Shown here: positions 36,736 to 45,604 of the stretch, one piece after another | How the letters are laid out: each line of letters begins with the position of its first letter | How positions within the stretch are numbered: the first letter of the stretch is position 1 | Assembly (NCBI GenBank): GCA_036676415.1 | Contig: JAKFCX010000021.1 | Location: 186,001 to 250,000, forward strand | DNA: 64,000 nt | Source of the DNA: JAEZDC01 sp036676415 | GTDB lineage: Bacteria > Bacteroidota > Bacteroidia > Chitinophagales > Chitinophagaceae | Reading direction: 5' to 3' | The notes under the pieces: model-generated | What the model was told of the DNA's origin: nothing | Databases searched by the model: none | What the model saw: the letters and a program-made list of their open reading frames with translations, nothing else | Translations under genes and position numbers: made by a program

Positions 36736-36937
36736 GCTCATGTAGAAAATATTTAGGGTATGATGGTAGTCTGGTTGTCTGGCTGCGATTTCTACGTCAC
36801 GTCTGCTACACAATTTAACAAATGCTATTCATCCAGTCCAAAAAATATTTGAACTTTCCATGAATAAGAATCCTGCAACATCCAATACTGGCTTGAATTT
36901 CCTAAAACAGCCTGTTTTCATGGTAATTGAAAAAAAA

Positions 36938-36968
36938 TTTTGAGGCTATCAACTATTTACTATTATTG
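36938..36968 (+). promoter_or_regulatory. Bacteroidota-type promoter of the START-like gene
   Basis: TTG at 36940-36942 (within TTTTG) and TATTATTG at 36961-36968, one mismatch from TAnnTTTG, with 18 nt between; 32 nt upstream of the ATG at 37001. Confidence 0.45.
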
Positions 36969-37000
36969 CAGCCCTAGAAACAAGGAGTAAAGTGATAGTA

Positions 37001-37384
37001 ATGAGTAAGAAGCAATTATTTACGTTAGAGTACCCTGTAAGATGTTCACCTAATATTTTGTACGAATTTTTAGCAACCCCTGCAGGTTTACAGGAGTGGT
37101 TTGCAGATAAAGTGGATGAATGGGAAAACGTTTACAGCTTTAGCTGGAGTGGCGGAACACCCGACAAAGCCGAAGTTTTAGAGAAGGAAGAAGATAAATT
37201 CATCCGTTTTCATTGGCTACATACCGGCAAAGAAGAATATTTCGAGTTCAGGATCGAGAAAACCGAGATCACCAATCAAACCATTCTGGTGATTAAGGAT
37301 TTTGCAGAAAAAAGTGAAATAAAAGACCAGAGCCAGCTTTGGGAATACCAGATAAAGGAATTATTTCACAGGTTGGGTGCTTAA
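37001..37384 (+). CDS. START-like / AHSA1-type domain protein
   Basis: About 127 residues from the ATG at 37001 (MSKKQLFTLEYPV); an in-frame GTG at 36992 is less likely. SPNILYEFLATPAGLQEWFADKV and YFEFRIEKTEI are typical of small SRPBCC-fold proteins; Bacteroidota have a conserved single-copy form next to envelope genes. Ligand unknown. It is convergent with the following gene, overlapping it by 24 nt. Confidence 0.75.
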   Translation: MSKKQLFTLEYPVRCSPNILYEFLATPAGLQEWFADKVDEWENVYSFSWSGGTPDKAEVLEKEEDKFIRFHWLHTGKEEYFEFRIEKTEITNQTILVIKDFAEKSEIKDQSQLWEYQIKELFHRLGA

Positions 37385-37945
37385 CATTTCAAGCATCTCC
37401 CTGTACGTTACTGAAAAGAAATCAAATGAATTGTCCCACTGCTCCAGTGGGATTTTTTTTGCCAGCTTTATGAAAGGCAGTTTTTGAATATTTATTTCCG
37501 AACTGCATTCAACGTAGTTATCATGACCAAAGTGATGCTGCCAGGGATCATCCGATAAACAGATTGACCAATTCGCATTGCTTGCTGCCAGGTATTTCTC
37601 TATCGAGGCCCCATAAATATTCTTATAACTTCCCTGGAGTTGCAGGGTGATGCTAAGGAAGTTGCCCCACCAAAAGAAACATCTGATTGCAAACACATCC
37701 GTTGAAGAAAATGCCCGTGGATAATCTAACATTACCCAAGGCAGACCTTTATAATTTTCTCCTTTAGATATTTTTGGTGGAATGGATGTAATTGATTTTG
37801 GCAAATGATTACTTGTTTGCTGGAAATCTTCACTCAACTCTCCAAAGAGCTCATACACTTGTTGGATAATGCGGTTCTTTGTTAAAATAAACGAAGCGTC
37901 ACATACTAAAGCCAATTCCTCTTTTGAAAGTTTTACATTTGTCAT
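37361..37945 (-). CDS. Conserved-looking cytoplasmic protein, function unknown
   Basis: 194 residues, no signal, no membrane helix. Visible features are an N-terminal helix pair (LSKEELALVCDASFILTKNRIIQ), aromatic-rich middle (AFSSTDVFAIRCFFWWGNFLSI), and a C-terminal SVTYREMLEML helix. I recognise no family. Single gene, divergent from the LptF/LptG-like permease with 28 nt between start codons. Confidence 0.55.
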   Translation of the reverse strand: MTNVKLSKEELALVCDASFILTKNRIIQQVYELFGELSEDFQQTSNHLPKSITSIPPKISKGENYKGLPWVMLDYPRAFSSTDVFAIRCFFWWGNFLSITLQLQGSYKNIYGASIEKYLAASNANWSICLSDDPWQHHFGHDNYVECSSEINIQKLPFIKLAKKIPLEQWDNSFDFFSVTYREMLEMLSTQPVK

Positions 37946-37973
37946 TCTACTTATTTGAGAAAGAAGCTACAAA

Positions 37974-39416
37974 GTGATTAAAAAACTTGATAAACTCATC
38001 ATCCGTGCTTTTGTTGGGCCATTTTTAGCCACGTTTCTTATTTCTCTTTTCGTATTGGTATTACAATTCTTCTGGCTTTGGATAGATGATCTTGTTGGAA
38101 AAGGTCTTGATCTGTTTACTATTCTAACACTCGTCAGCTACGTAGCAGCTACCGCTGTTCCTTTGGCTTTACCACTTGCGTTGTTACTTTCTTCGATAAT
38201 GACCTTCGGAAATCTGGGAGAATCATTTGAGCTTGTTGCGATCAAATCTGCCGGCATTTCATTGATGCGATTTATGATGCCATTACTGGTAGTAGCTACA
38301 ATGATTGCCGGTGTATCTTTTCTTTTCGCAAATAATATTATTCCGATAGCGAACCTGAAACTGGAAAGCCTGAAGTATGATCTTATTGTGTCAAAACCTG
38401 CATTTGATATTAAAGAAGGAGTGTTTTACAATAAGATCGAAGGTTATGTGATCAAACTTGGCAAAAAAGAAAAAGACGATAGCACTATACGCAACATCAT
38501 CATCTATGAAAAAAGCTATAACCTCCAGGATCATATGATGATCGCTGAAAGTGGTATCATGAGGGTAACTCCAGATAAACGTTATCTCGAGTTTATTTTA
38601 AAGAACGGATGGCGTTATGAAGAAAAAGGAAATCGTGGTACCACCAATACGGAATTCATCAGGCTTGGTTTTAAGGAATATAAAAAGATATTCGATCTGA
38701 GTAGTTTTCAGCTCAGTAGAACAGAAGACAGTTTATTCAAAGATCACCATAGGATGTTGAGTGTTCGGCAACTTAATGTGAGGTTGGATTCACTCGAGAA
38801 AACGGAAGAACTTTTTCTTAGAAGAAATAAGCAGGAACTGTCTTCCTTGTTTCGCTTTGCAGGTTATGCTGATTCTACAAAGCCAGCAGTAACCAAACCA
38901 ATAATAACTGCCAGAACTTTTAAAGAACTGATACCGCCAGACCTCAGGAATATTGCCATGGAAAGAGCCCTGAGCCAGGTGAATGCAAGTACCGGAGCAC
39001 TTGATATGCTCACAGCAGAACAAAACAACAGGGAAAAAGATATTCGCAGTCATAAAATTGAATGGCATAGGAAATTTTCTTTGTCTTTTGCCTGTATCCT
39101 TTTGTTCATGATCGGTGCTCCTTTAGGTTCCATCATACGAAAAGGAGGTTTAGGTGCACCATTGGTGTTTGCTGTTATCTTTTTTATCATCTTTCATCTC
39201 TTCAATACATTTGGTGAGAAGTTTGTGAAGGAAGATGTGACCAGTGCATTTGTTGGAATGTGGCTTTCCGCTTTGATCTTAATTCCAATCTGCATATTTC
39301 TTACCTACAAAGCCATGAGAGATTCACAGTTATTTAATAAAGAATTCTACTACCGATCATACCGGGCTATGAAAAAATTGTGGATTTTAAAACGAGCAAA
39401 ATATTCATCTAAATAA
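37974..39416 (+). CDS. LptF/LptG family permease
   Basis: 480 residues; begins with GTG at 37974 (IKKLDKLIIRAFVGPF). Three N-terminal membrane helices (about 14-40, 50-75, 100-125) and three C-terminal ones (about 360-470) enclose a large periplasmic jellyroll region (about 130-340), the YjgP/YjgQ layout. With LptB it extracts lipopolysaccharide from the inner membrane for transport to the surface. Which of LptF and LptG it stands for cannot be told. It ends 5 nt before the superoxide dismutase gene, a probable operon. Confidence 0.85.
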   Translation: MIKKLDKLIIRAFVGPFLATFLISLFVLVLQFFWLWIDDLVGKGLDLFTILTLVSYVAATAVPLALPLALLLSSIMTFGNLGESFELVAIKSAGISLMRFMMPLLVVATMIAGVSFLFANNIIPIANLKLESLKYDLIVSKPAFDIKEGVFYNKIEGYVIKLGKKEKDDSTIRNIIIYEKSYNLQDHMMIAESGIMRVTPDKRYLEFILKNGWRYEEKGNRGTTNTEFIRLGFKEYKKIFDLSSFQLSRTEDSLFKDHHRMLSVRQLNVRLDSLEKTEELFLRRNKQELSSLFRFAGYADSTKPAVTKPIITARTFKELIPPDLRNIAMERALSQVNASTGALDMLTAEQNNREKDIRSHKIEWHRKFSLSFACILLFMIGAPLGSIIRKGGLGAPLVFAVIFFIIFHLFNTFGEKFVKEDVTSAFVGMWLSALILIPICIFLTYKAMRDSQLFNKEFYYRSYRAMKKLWILKRAKYSSK

Positions 39417-39421
39417 TTATT

Positions 39422-40168
39422 ATGGAAAACACATTGAATGGCCGCAGAGAATTTATCAGGAATGCAGGTAAGGCAGGCATTGCTGCCGGATTAACTTTCA
39501 GTGCTTTACCATCCTTTGCAGAATTTTTTGAACCTACAGCTTATAATATCGGCTTCCTGCAAAAGCCTTTACCTTATGCTTTTAATGCATTGGAACCTGT
39601 TATAGATGCAATGACGATGGAGATTCATTACACCAAGCATGCTGCAGGATATGCAAAAAATCTTTCTGATGCTGCTGCAGCAGAAGGAGTAGATACCAAA
39701 AAGATGAAGCTCGAAGATCTGTTGAAGAACATCTCCAGGTATTCAACAAAGATGAGAAATAATGCTGGTGGTCATTATAACCATGAATTGTTCTGGGAAG
39801 TCATGTCGCCAAAGCCTGAGAAATCACCGGATCAAAAACTTGGTAAAGCAATCGAAAAAGATTTCGGATCATTCGATGCATTTAAAAAACAATTTGGTGA
39901 TGCTGCAACTTCCCGTTTTGGAAGTGGATGGGCATGGCTTGTTCTTTCTGCAGATAATAAATTAGTAATTAGCTCAACACCCAACCAGGATAACCCTTTA
40001 ATGGATGTTGCCGAAGTTAAAGGCCAGCCGATTTTGGGATTAGATGTATGGGAACATGCTTACTATCTTAAATACCAGAATAAAAGAGCTGACTACATCA
40101 ATAACTGGTGGAATGTGATCAACTGGGATTTTATTGAGAAAAGGTATAGGAAACTCACAGATAAATAG
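39422..40168 (+). CDS. Exported Fe/Mn superoxide dismutase with Tat-type signal
   Basis: 248 residues; the first 35 carry a twin-arginine-like signal (GRREFIRNAGKAG followed by a hydrophobic stretch and ALPSFAEF). The mature part is an iron/manganese superoxide dismutase: MEIHYTKHAAGYAKNLSDA, GGHYNHELFWEVMSP, GSGWAWLVL, DVWEHAYYLKYQNKRADYI. Metal ligands His (twice), Asp and His are all there. It dismutates superoxide, here most likely in the periplasm, where Tat export lets the enzyme fold and bind metal first. Follows the LptF/G-like gene by 5 nt. Confidence 0.92.
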   Translation: MENTLNGRREFIRNAGKAGIAAGLTFSALPSFAEFFEPTAYNIGFLQKPLPYAFNALEPVIDAMTMEIHYTKHAAGYAKNLSDAAAAEGVDTKKMKLEDLLKNISRYSTKMRNNAGGHYNHELFWEVMSPKPEKSPDQKLGKAIEKDFGSFDAFKKQFGDAATSRFGSGWAWLVLSADNKLVISSTPNQDNPLMDVAEVKGQPILGLDVWEHAYYLKYQNKRADYINNWWNVINWDFIEKRYRKLTDK

Positions 40169-40239
40169 AACTGATATAAATCATCAGAAGCGGTACAGGG
40201 TTCAATAACTTTGTACCGTTTTTATTTAAACCAATACAC

Positions 40240-40650
40240 ATGAAAGCAACAGCAAAATGGGTGGAGAAATTAGCATTTGATGTTATCTCTGACAATGGAC
40301 ATACGGTTAGAATGGATACCACGGAAGCAGGTGGAAGTCTGGACAGTGGTATGAGCCCCAAAAAAGCAATACTCGGCGCATTAAATGTTTGCAGCGGAAT
40401 GGATGTTGCCGGTATCCTGAAAAAAATGAGGGTTGAATTTACAAAACTTGAGGTCGAATCTGAAGCTGAGCAAACAGATACAGATCCAAAAGTGTTTAAG
40501 GACATTAAGATGATCTACAGAAGTGACATTTCAAAAGACAACCTCGAGAAATTCGAGAAAGCCATTCATCTTTCACATGAAAGCTATTGTGGTATCTCTG
40601 CCATGCTTAAGAAACATTGCGATATTACTTACAAGATTGAACTGATGTAA
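40240..40650 (+). CDS. OsmC family peroxide/redox protein
   Basis: 136 residues of the OsmC/Ohr fold: GGSLDSGMSPKKAILGALNVCSGMDVAGILKK holds the first conserved Cys (in NVCSGMD) and HLSHESYCGISAMLKK the second, about 60 residues on. This spacing fits the OsmC group of thiol peroxidases. Cytoplasmic, no signal. Stands 71 nt after the superoxide dismutase and 28 nt before the metal transporter, so an oxidative-stress/metal grouping is possible but operon structure is not shown. Confidence 0.88.
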   Translation: MKATAKWVEKLAFDVISDNGHTVRMDTTEAGGSLDSGMSPKKAILGALNVCSGMDVAGILKKMRVEFTKLEVESEAEQTDTDPKVFKDIKMIYRSDISKDNLEKFEKAIHLSHESYCGISAMLKKHCDITYKIELM

Positions 40651-40678
40651 CAGTAAATTTGCTGCTCAAATTGTATTC

Positions 40679-41665
40679 TTGGAAGGCGCTAAACAAAATT
40701 TCAAAGTACAGGCCTGGATAACAGCATTAAGTCTTCTGCTTTTTGTAACCAAGTTTATTGCTTATTACGAAACAAATTCCGTGGCCATTCTTTCTGATGC
40801 TTTGGAAAGCATTGTTAATGTAGTGGCGGGCTTTATTGGATTGTATAGTTTATATGTTGCTGCCAAACCCAAAGACCTTGAACATCCTTATGGCCATGGT
40901 AAAGCAGAGTTTATTTCTGCTGCAGTTGAAGGAACATTGATCGTTGCTTCGGGATTTCTTATCATCTATGAAACAGTTCAGAATTTTATTTTTCAAACAA
41001 AAATATATTCGCTTGATACCGGACTTTATCTGGTTGGTGCTACTGCTGTCATAAACTTTGTTGCAGGAACAATTTGCCTTAAGATCGGCCGGAAGAACAA
41101 ATCACTTGCATTGCAGGCCAGTGGTAAACATTTGCAAACAGATACTTACTCTACACTGGCAATTATCGCAGGACTCATCTTAATGATCACCACAAAGCTT
41201 TTCTGGCTGGATAAAGTGATTGCAATCGGAATGAGTGTGTTCATTATTTACAATGGCTATTTGATAATCCGGAAATCTTTAGCAGGCATCATGGATGAAG
41301 CGGATATGGATCTATTGAAACAGATGCTAACACTACTCAATGCAAACAAAAGAGATAACTGGATCGATCTTCATAACCTGAGGGTAATAAAATATGGAAG
41401 TCGTTTACATGTAGATTGTCATCTCACCGTTCCGTGGTACCTGAATATTCATGAAGCACATGTTGAAGTAGAAGCTTTGGAGAAGCTGATCAGGCTGGAA
41501 TTCGGAGAATCACTTGAATTGTTTGTTCATACCGATGGATGCTTACCAATAAGCTGCCCCATATGTATAAAAGATGATTGCCCGGTAAGGCAACAACCAT
41601 TTAAAAAGAGACTGGAATGGACTTTAGAGAATATCTTGTCTGATAAAAAACATACGGTTACTTGA
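40679..41665 (+). CDS. Cation diffusion facilitator family transporter
   Basis: 328 residues starting at a TTG (40679); there is no in-frame ATG between the preceding in-frame stop (40643) and the first helix, so TTG is the best start. Six membrane helices in the first 200 residues include the SDALESIVNVVAG and HPYGHGKAEF metal motifs of the CDF fold; a cytoplasmic C-terminal domain follows (RVIKYGSRLHVDCHLTVPW) and ends Cys-rich (CLPISCPICIKDDCPV). It exports divalent metals such as zinc, iron or manganese against protons. The cysteine-rich tail is uncommon. Confidence 0.88.
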   Translation: MEGAKQNFKVQAWITALSLLLFVTKFIAYYETNSVAILSDALESIVNVVAGFIGLYSLYVAAKPKDLEHPYGHGKAEFISAAVEGTLIVASGFLIIYETVQNFIFQTKIYSLDTGLYLVGATAVINFVAGTICLKIGRKNKSLALQASGKHLQTDTYSTLAIIAGLILMITTKLFWLDKVIAIGMSVFIIYNGYLIIRKSLAGIMDEADMDLLKQMLTLLNANKRDNWIDLHNLRVIKYGSRLHVDCHLTVPWYLNIHEAHVEVEALEKLIRLEFGESLELFVHTDGCLPISCPICIKDDCPVRQQPFKKRLEWTLENILSDKKHTVT

Positions 41666-42269
41666 TCTCGTAAGCAACAAGTTCAGTTGTGTTCGTCATA
41701 TTCTGGCCTGGAAAGGTGATAGCAAGATTACTGCTGATAAGCCCCACACCTTTTGCATAATAATAATCACCACCTCCATTGCTGCCGAAAGGTGAAGTGA
41801 AATCCTGCCTTACATGAAAAACATCTGTATACGTTTTACCTTGTACCGTTTTGGTGATTCCTTTTTCTGTGATGGTATATTTTGCCGTGATATTGATTGA
41901 TACGGTGCCAACCATAATCGGCACGGTAAACTGCCATGTTGCATTTACATTCTGATCTCCTTTTAGATATAACTCCTCAACTCCATTTGGAAGTACACCC
42001 TGGAAAGTAGCAAAACGAAAATAATCATTACCCACTTTTGCCTGGTATTGGTTAGGGCCATTAGAGTTGCTCAGGACCTTGTAGGTTCTCGTTAAAGCCA
42101 CAGTGTCTTTATTGGTAACGGTGAGCTTTAAAGTGTTGCCATCACTGAGATATGTCCAATTGGTGCCGACCGTTAAAGGGAGAAAATCCACTGCTGCTCC
42201 ACCCTCAGTTTTTTTCTTGCAATTGCTGAATAAAATTATGCATAGCAATGGGAAGATGGCCTTTTTCAT
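41658..42269 (-). CDS. Lipoprotein of unknown function
   Basis: 203 residues with a lipoprotein signal (ILFSNC, Cys17) and a lysine-rich stretch after it. The mature part is strand-rich (VGTNWTYLSDGNTLKLTVTNKD, YTITEKGITKTVQGKTY) and ends with FPGQNMTNTTELVAYEIK. Similar lipoproteins are widespread in Chitinophagaceae. No function can be given. Convergent with the CDF transporter, overlapping by 8 nt. Confidence 0.65.
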   Translation of the reverse strand: MKKAIFPLLCIILFSNCKKKTEGGAAVDFLPLTVGTNWTYLSDGNTLKLTVTNKDTVALTRTYKVLSNSNGPNQYQAKVGNDYFRFATFQGVLPNGVEELYLKGDQNVNATWQFTVPIMVGTVSINITAKYTITEKGITKTVQGKTYTDVFHVRQDFTSPFGSNGGGDYYYAKGVGLISSNLAITFPGQNMTNTTELVAYEIK

Positions 42270-42319
42270 TAGAAAGTTGTTTGGTTAAAGATAGCTACTA
42301 AAGCCGAGTAAAGGATCAA

Positions 42320-42392
42320 TTTGCAGAAGAGTGCTCCGATAGCTATCGGAGCAACCGAAGCTGAATAGCAGCAATAGCTTCTGTATCATTAA
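42320..42392 (-). repeat. Dispersed intergenic repeat, copy R12, with 20-nt perfect palindrome in its centre
   Basis: On the minus strand GTTGC and GCACTCTTCTGC, the halves of the b-type core, flank GCTCCGATAGCTATCGGAGC (42333-42352), a perfect 20-nt palindrome. The upstream block is degenerate (GATACAG, about 42380-42386) at the usual distance. It lies between the divergent lipoprotein and dipeptidase genes. Confidence 0.65.
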
Positions 42393-42437
42393 TAATATCA
42401 ATTACTTCCTCTATTTTCGCCATCTAAATTTTTACCT

Positions 42438-43808
42438 ATGCAGGCATGGAAAGATTACCAGGCACAGAATAAAGATCGTTTCCTGGATGAATTGCTTGAG
42501 TTGTTACGCATTCCAAGTGTGAGTGCCAGAAGTGAGCACAAAGAAGACATGGTTCGTTGTGCAGAAAAAGTAAAACAGCGTTTGCTGGAAGCCGGTGCAG
42601 ATACAGTTGAGATCATGCCAACTGCAGGACATCCTGCTGTGTTTGGCGAAAAAATTGTTGATCCATCCAAACCAACGGTGTTAGTATATGGTCATTACGA
42701 TGTACAGCCTCCTGATCCTTTGGAGTTGTGGGATTCACCTCCATTTGAGCCTGTGATAAAAGACGGAAAAATTTTCGCAAGAGGTGCTTGTGATGATAAA
42801 GGACAATTCTACATGCACATTAAGGCTTTGGAAATAATGAACAAAACCAATGGTCTTCCGGTGAATGTGAAGTTTTTAATAGAAGGTGAAGAAGAGATCG
42901 GATCAAAACATCTTGGTGAATTTTTAGAAACGAATAAAGCAAAGTTGAAAGCGGACGTGATATTGATCAGCGATACTGCAATGCTGAGTTTAGATACTCC
43001 CAGTATTGATGTTGGCGTTCGTGGGTTGTCTTATATAGAAGTAGAAGTTACCGGTCCAAACCGTGATTTACACAGTGGTGTTTATGGTGGTGCTGTTGCA
43101 AACCCGATTACCATTCTTGCAAAGATGATTGCTTCTATGCATGATGAAAATAATCACATTACTATTCCGGGATTCTATGATGATGTGGTAGAATCAACTA
43201 ACGAAGAAAGAGCGGAGATGGCCAAAGCACCTTATGATGAAAATGAATTCAAAAAGGACCTTGGTGTAAAAACATTGTGGGGCGAAAAAGGTTATACTAC
43301 CAATGAAAGAACAGGTATTCGTCCAACACTTGAGTTGAACGGAATCTGGGGTGGATATACAGGTGAAGGTGCAAAAACAGTTTTACCGGGTAAAGCATTT
43401 GCAAAAATCTCTGCACGTTTGGTTCCTAACCAGAAAAGTGCAAAGATGACAAAGCTGATCATTGATCATTTACACAAGATTGCACCTGATTACGTAACGG
43501 TGAAAGCTTCAGAACATCATGGTGGTGATCCTTATATGACACCCGTTGACAGCACAGAATACAAAGCTGCATCCAAAGCCATTGAAACAACTTTTGGCAT
43601 AGCTCCGATTCCTGTTAGAGGTGGTGGAAGTATTCCGATCACTGCTTTATTTGAAAGTGTGCTGGGTTGTAAAACGGTTTTCTTAGGTTTTGGTTTGGAT
43701 AGTGACAATCTTCACAGTCCTAATGAAAAATTCAACATTGATAATTTTTATAAGGGTATTGAGACCATACCATATTTCCACCAGTATTATGCAGAGATGA
43801 AGTCTTGA
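42438..43808 (+). CDS. M20 family dipeptidase
   Basis: 456 residues of the M20 metallopeptidase type: VYGHYDVQPPDP with the first metal His-Asp, FARGACDDKGQFY with the bridging Asp, LIEGEEEIGS with the catalytic Glu pair, and the dimerisation lid between them (SYIEVEVTGPNRDLHSG). VRGGGSIPI and FLGFGLDSDNLHSPNEKF follow. Resembles cytosolic dipeptidases of the carnosinase/PepV-like group. No signal peptide. Single gene with a terminator 26 nt past the stop. Confidence 0.9.
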   Translation: MQAWKDYQAQNKDRFLDELLELLRIPSVSARSEHKEDMVRCAEKVKQRLLEAGADTVEIMPTAGHPAVFGEKIVDPSKPTVLVYGHYDVQPPDPLELWDSPPFEPVIKDGKIFARGACDDKGQFYMHIKALEIMNKTNGLPVNVKFLIEGEEEIGSKHLGEFLETNKAKLKADVILISDTAMLSLDTPSIDVGVRGLSYIEVEVTGPNRDLHSGVYGGAVANPITILAKMIASMHDENNHITIPGFYDDVVESTNEERAEMAKAPYDENEFKKDLGVKTLWGEKGYTTNERTGIRPTLELNGIWGGYTGEGAKTVLPGKAFAKISARLVPNQKSAKMTKLIIDHLHKIAPDYVTVKASEHHGGDPYMTPVDSTEYKAASKAIETTFGIAPIPVRGGGSIPITALFESVLGCKTVFLGFGLDSDNLHSPNEKFNIDNFYKGIETIPYFHQYYAEMKS

Positions 43809-43833
43809 TGCTGGTTTTTTGATACTTGATTGA

Positions 43834-43864
43834 GCCTGTTGATTTTTTCAACGGGCTTTTTTAT
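43834..43864 (+). terminator. Terminator of the dipeptidase gene
   Basis: Ten-base stem AGCCTGTTGA (43834-43843) with TCAACGGGCT (43849-43858, one G-T pair) and a T-run to 43864. The dispersed repeat R4 starts in this T-run. Confidence 0.8.
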
Positions 43865-43925
43865 TTGACCAGCAGACCAATGCTAATCATCTTCCGTTGT
43901 GTCACTCACTTCAACGTTCAAAACT
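43861..43925 (+). repeat. Dispersed intergenic repeat, copy R4 (a-type)
   Basis: TTTGACCAGC at 43864-43873, then 27 nt from CC to the core at 43896-43915 (GTTGTGTCACTCACTTCAAC), followed by GTTCAAAAC. Confidence 0.8.
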
Positions 43926-44017
43926 ATAATCACCAGCAGTCTGCAACAGGTTGTGTATTCATTTATTATCACAATATCTCATTATCAAATTATTACATTC
44001 ACTTAGCTTTGCGGCCA

Positions 44018-45604
44018 ATGGAATCAACTAAAGATTATCAATTCTCCAAAACCCAGGTATACATCCTTTTTGGAGTTGTGATATTTATTTTATTCTTCAA
44101 GCTCAATTCACCTCCTATTTATATTCTTGACGAAGCAAGAAATGCACAGGCAGGAAGAGAAATGTTTCATAGTGGTGACTGGATCGTTCCAACATTCAAC
44201 GGAGAATTAAGAAGTCACAAGCCGGTTTTACATTATTGGTTTATGCAACCAGCTTATGCCGTGTTTGGTGAGAACGCTTTCGCTGCACGATTTTTTTCAG
44301 CAGTATTCGGTGTACTTACTATTCTTATTACATTTCTGTACACGAGAAAATTATTTAACCAATCTGTTGCATTCTGCAGTGCCCTGGCTTTAGGATTAAG
44401 TACTCATTTTCTTTTTGAGTTCAGGTTAGCTGTTCCAGATCCTTACCTGATCTTCTTCAGCAGCCTTGGAACATTTGCAGCATTTACCTTCCTGCAGCTC
44501 GGGAAACGATCACAACTCTATATTGCTGCTGCAGCTTTTGCCCTGGCAACATTAGCAAAAGGCCCTGTGGCTATAGGCCTACCGGGAATTGCATTATTGC
44601 TTTGGGTGGTTTGGAAAAAAAAATGGAACAGGATATTCGATTGGTCAATGATCGTTGCCGCTGTAATTTTTCTGTTAGTAGCATTGCCCTGGTATATAGC
44701 TGTACATAAAGCAACGAATGGTCAGTGGACAGAGGAATTTTTCTTCAAACACAATTTCAATCGTTTCTCTGAAGAAATGGAGGGTCATGGTGGAATATTC
44801 CTGATCACTATTGCTATTGTATTAATTGGAATGTTGCCTTTCACTTCATTCCTCGGAGAGTTAATTAAGAAAAGAAAAACCGTTTTTGGCAACGAAACAG
44901 TTCAGTTTGCTGCTTTGGTTACCCTTGTGTTCACCATTTTTTATTCTGTGTCGAGTACAAAGCTTCCGAATTATCCGATGCCATGTTATCCATTTTTTGC
45001 TGTAGTACTTGGTGCTTTCATTTCATATCTTATTAATGGAACAATAACTTCAAAACAATACCCGCAATACATTTTGCTGTTCATAATGACGGCAATTCCC
45101 ATAGCAGGATATTTTGCCATTGAACAGGAAGAGGAAGCAAAGCACATCAGCTGGATTGCATTATCGTTATTAGTTGCTCCAATAATATTTACTGCTCATC
45201 TTATACAAAATAGAAAAGCCGACTGGTTTAGAAGAATAATCATTATTGCAATTGGTTACTCATTCTTCAATATTGTCTTCCTGCATATCGTTTATCCAAC
45301 GCTGTACAATCAAAATCCGGTGAGTAAAACGATCAGGCTGGTAAATCAATATGATCATATTTACTCCTACCAGATCTACAATCCGGGTTACAATTTTTAT
45401 CTCAACACGAATATCAAAGAATATCCTTCTATTGATTCTATTAAGGGTAAACTCAACCAATATCCTGATGCCCTTATCCTCAGCAGGAAAGAATTTGAGG
45501 CTGAATTAAAAAACATCGGCCTTGAAGTTATTGCCGAACACCATGATATTTTTGAACTGCCTACAACCATTATCCTCAAGCAAAATGAAGCAACAAAGCC
45601 TTAA
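44018..45604 (+). CDS. GT39-like membrane glycosyltransferase (ArnT type)
   Basis: About 528 residues from the ATG at 44018 (MESTKDYQ); earlier in-frame starts run through the intergenic repeat R4. A short cytoplasmic start, helix 1 (about 13-29), then PPIYILDEARNAQAGREM with the acidic pair of GT-C enzymes, GDWIVPTFNGELRSHKPVLHYW, and about a dozen further helices. This is the pattern of the ArnT/PMT group, which transfers sugars from polyprenyl phosphate. The acceptor is unknown (lipid A or protein). TAGCTTTG at 44003-44010 is a -7 candidate. The PAP2 gene overlaps its 3' end by 20 nt. Confidence 0.82.
   Translation: MESTKDYQFSKTQVYILFGVVIFILFFKLNSPPIYILDEARNAQAGREMFHSGDWIVPTFNGELRSHKPVLHYWFMQPAYAVFGENAFAARFFSAVFGVLTILITFLYTRKLFNQSVAFCSALALGLSTHFLFEFRLAVPDPYLIFFSSLGTFAAFTFLQLGKRSQLYIAAAAFALATLAKGPVAIGLPGIALLLWVVWKKKWNRIFDWSMIVAAVIFLLVALPWYIAVHKATNGQWTEEFFFKHNFNRFSEEMEGHGGIFLITIAIVLIGMLPFTSFLGELIKKRKTVFGNETVQFAALVTLVFTIFYSVSSTKLPNYPMPCYPFFAVVLGAFISYLINGTITSKQYPQYILLFIMTAIPIAGYFAIEQEEEAKHISWIALSLLVAPIIFTAHLIQNRKADWFRRIIIIAIGYSFFNIVFLHIVYPTLYNQNPVSKTIRLVNQYDHIYSYQIYNPGYNFYLNTNIKEYPSIDSIKGKLNQYPDALILSRKEFEAELKNIGLEVIAEHHDIFELPTTIILKQNEATKP

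Noticed and set aside
43826..44017. N-terminal extension of the GT39-like protein starting at 43826
   Set aside because: It runs through a terminator and repeat R4, and the family-like N-terminus begins at the ATG at 44018.
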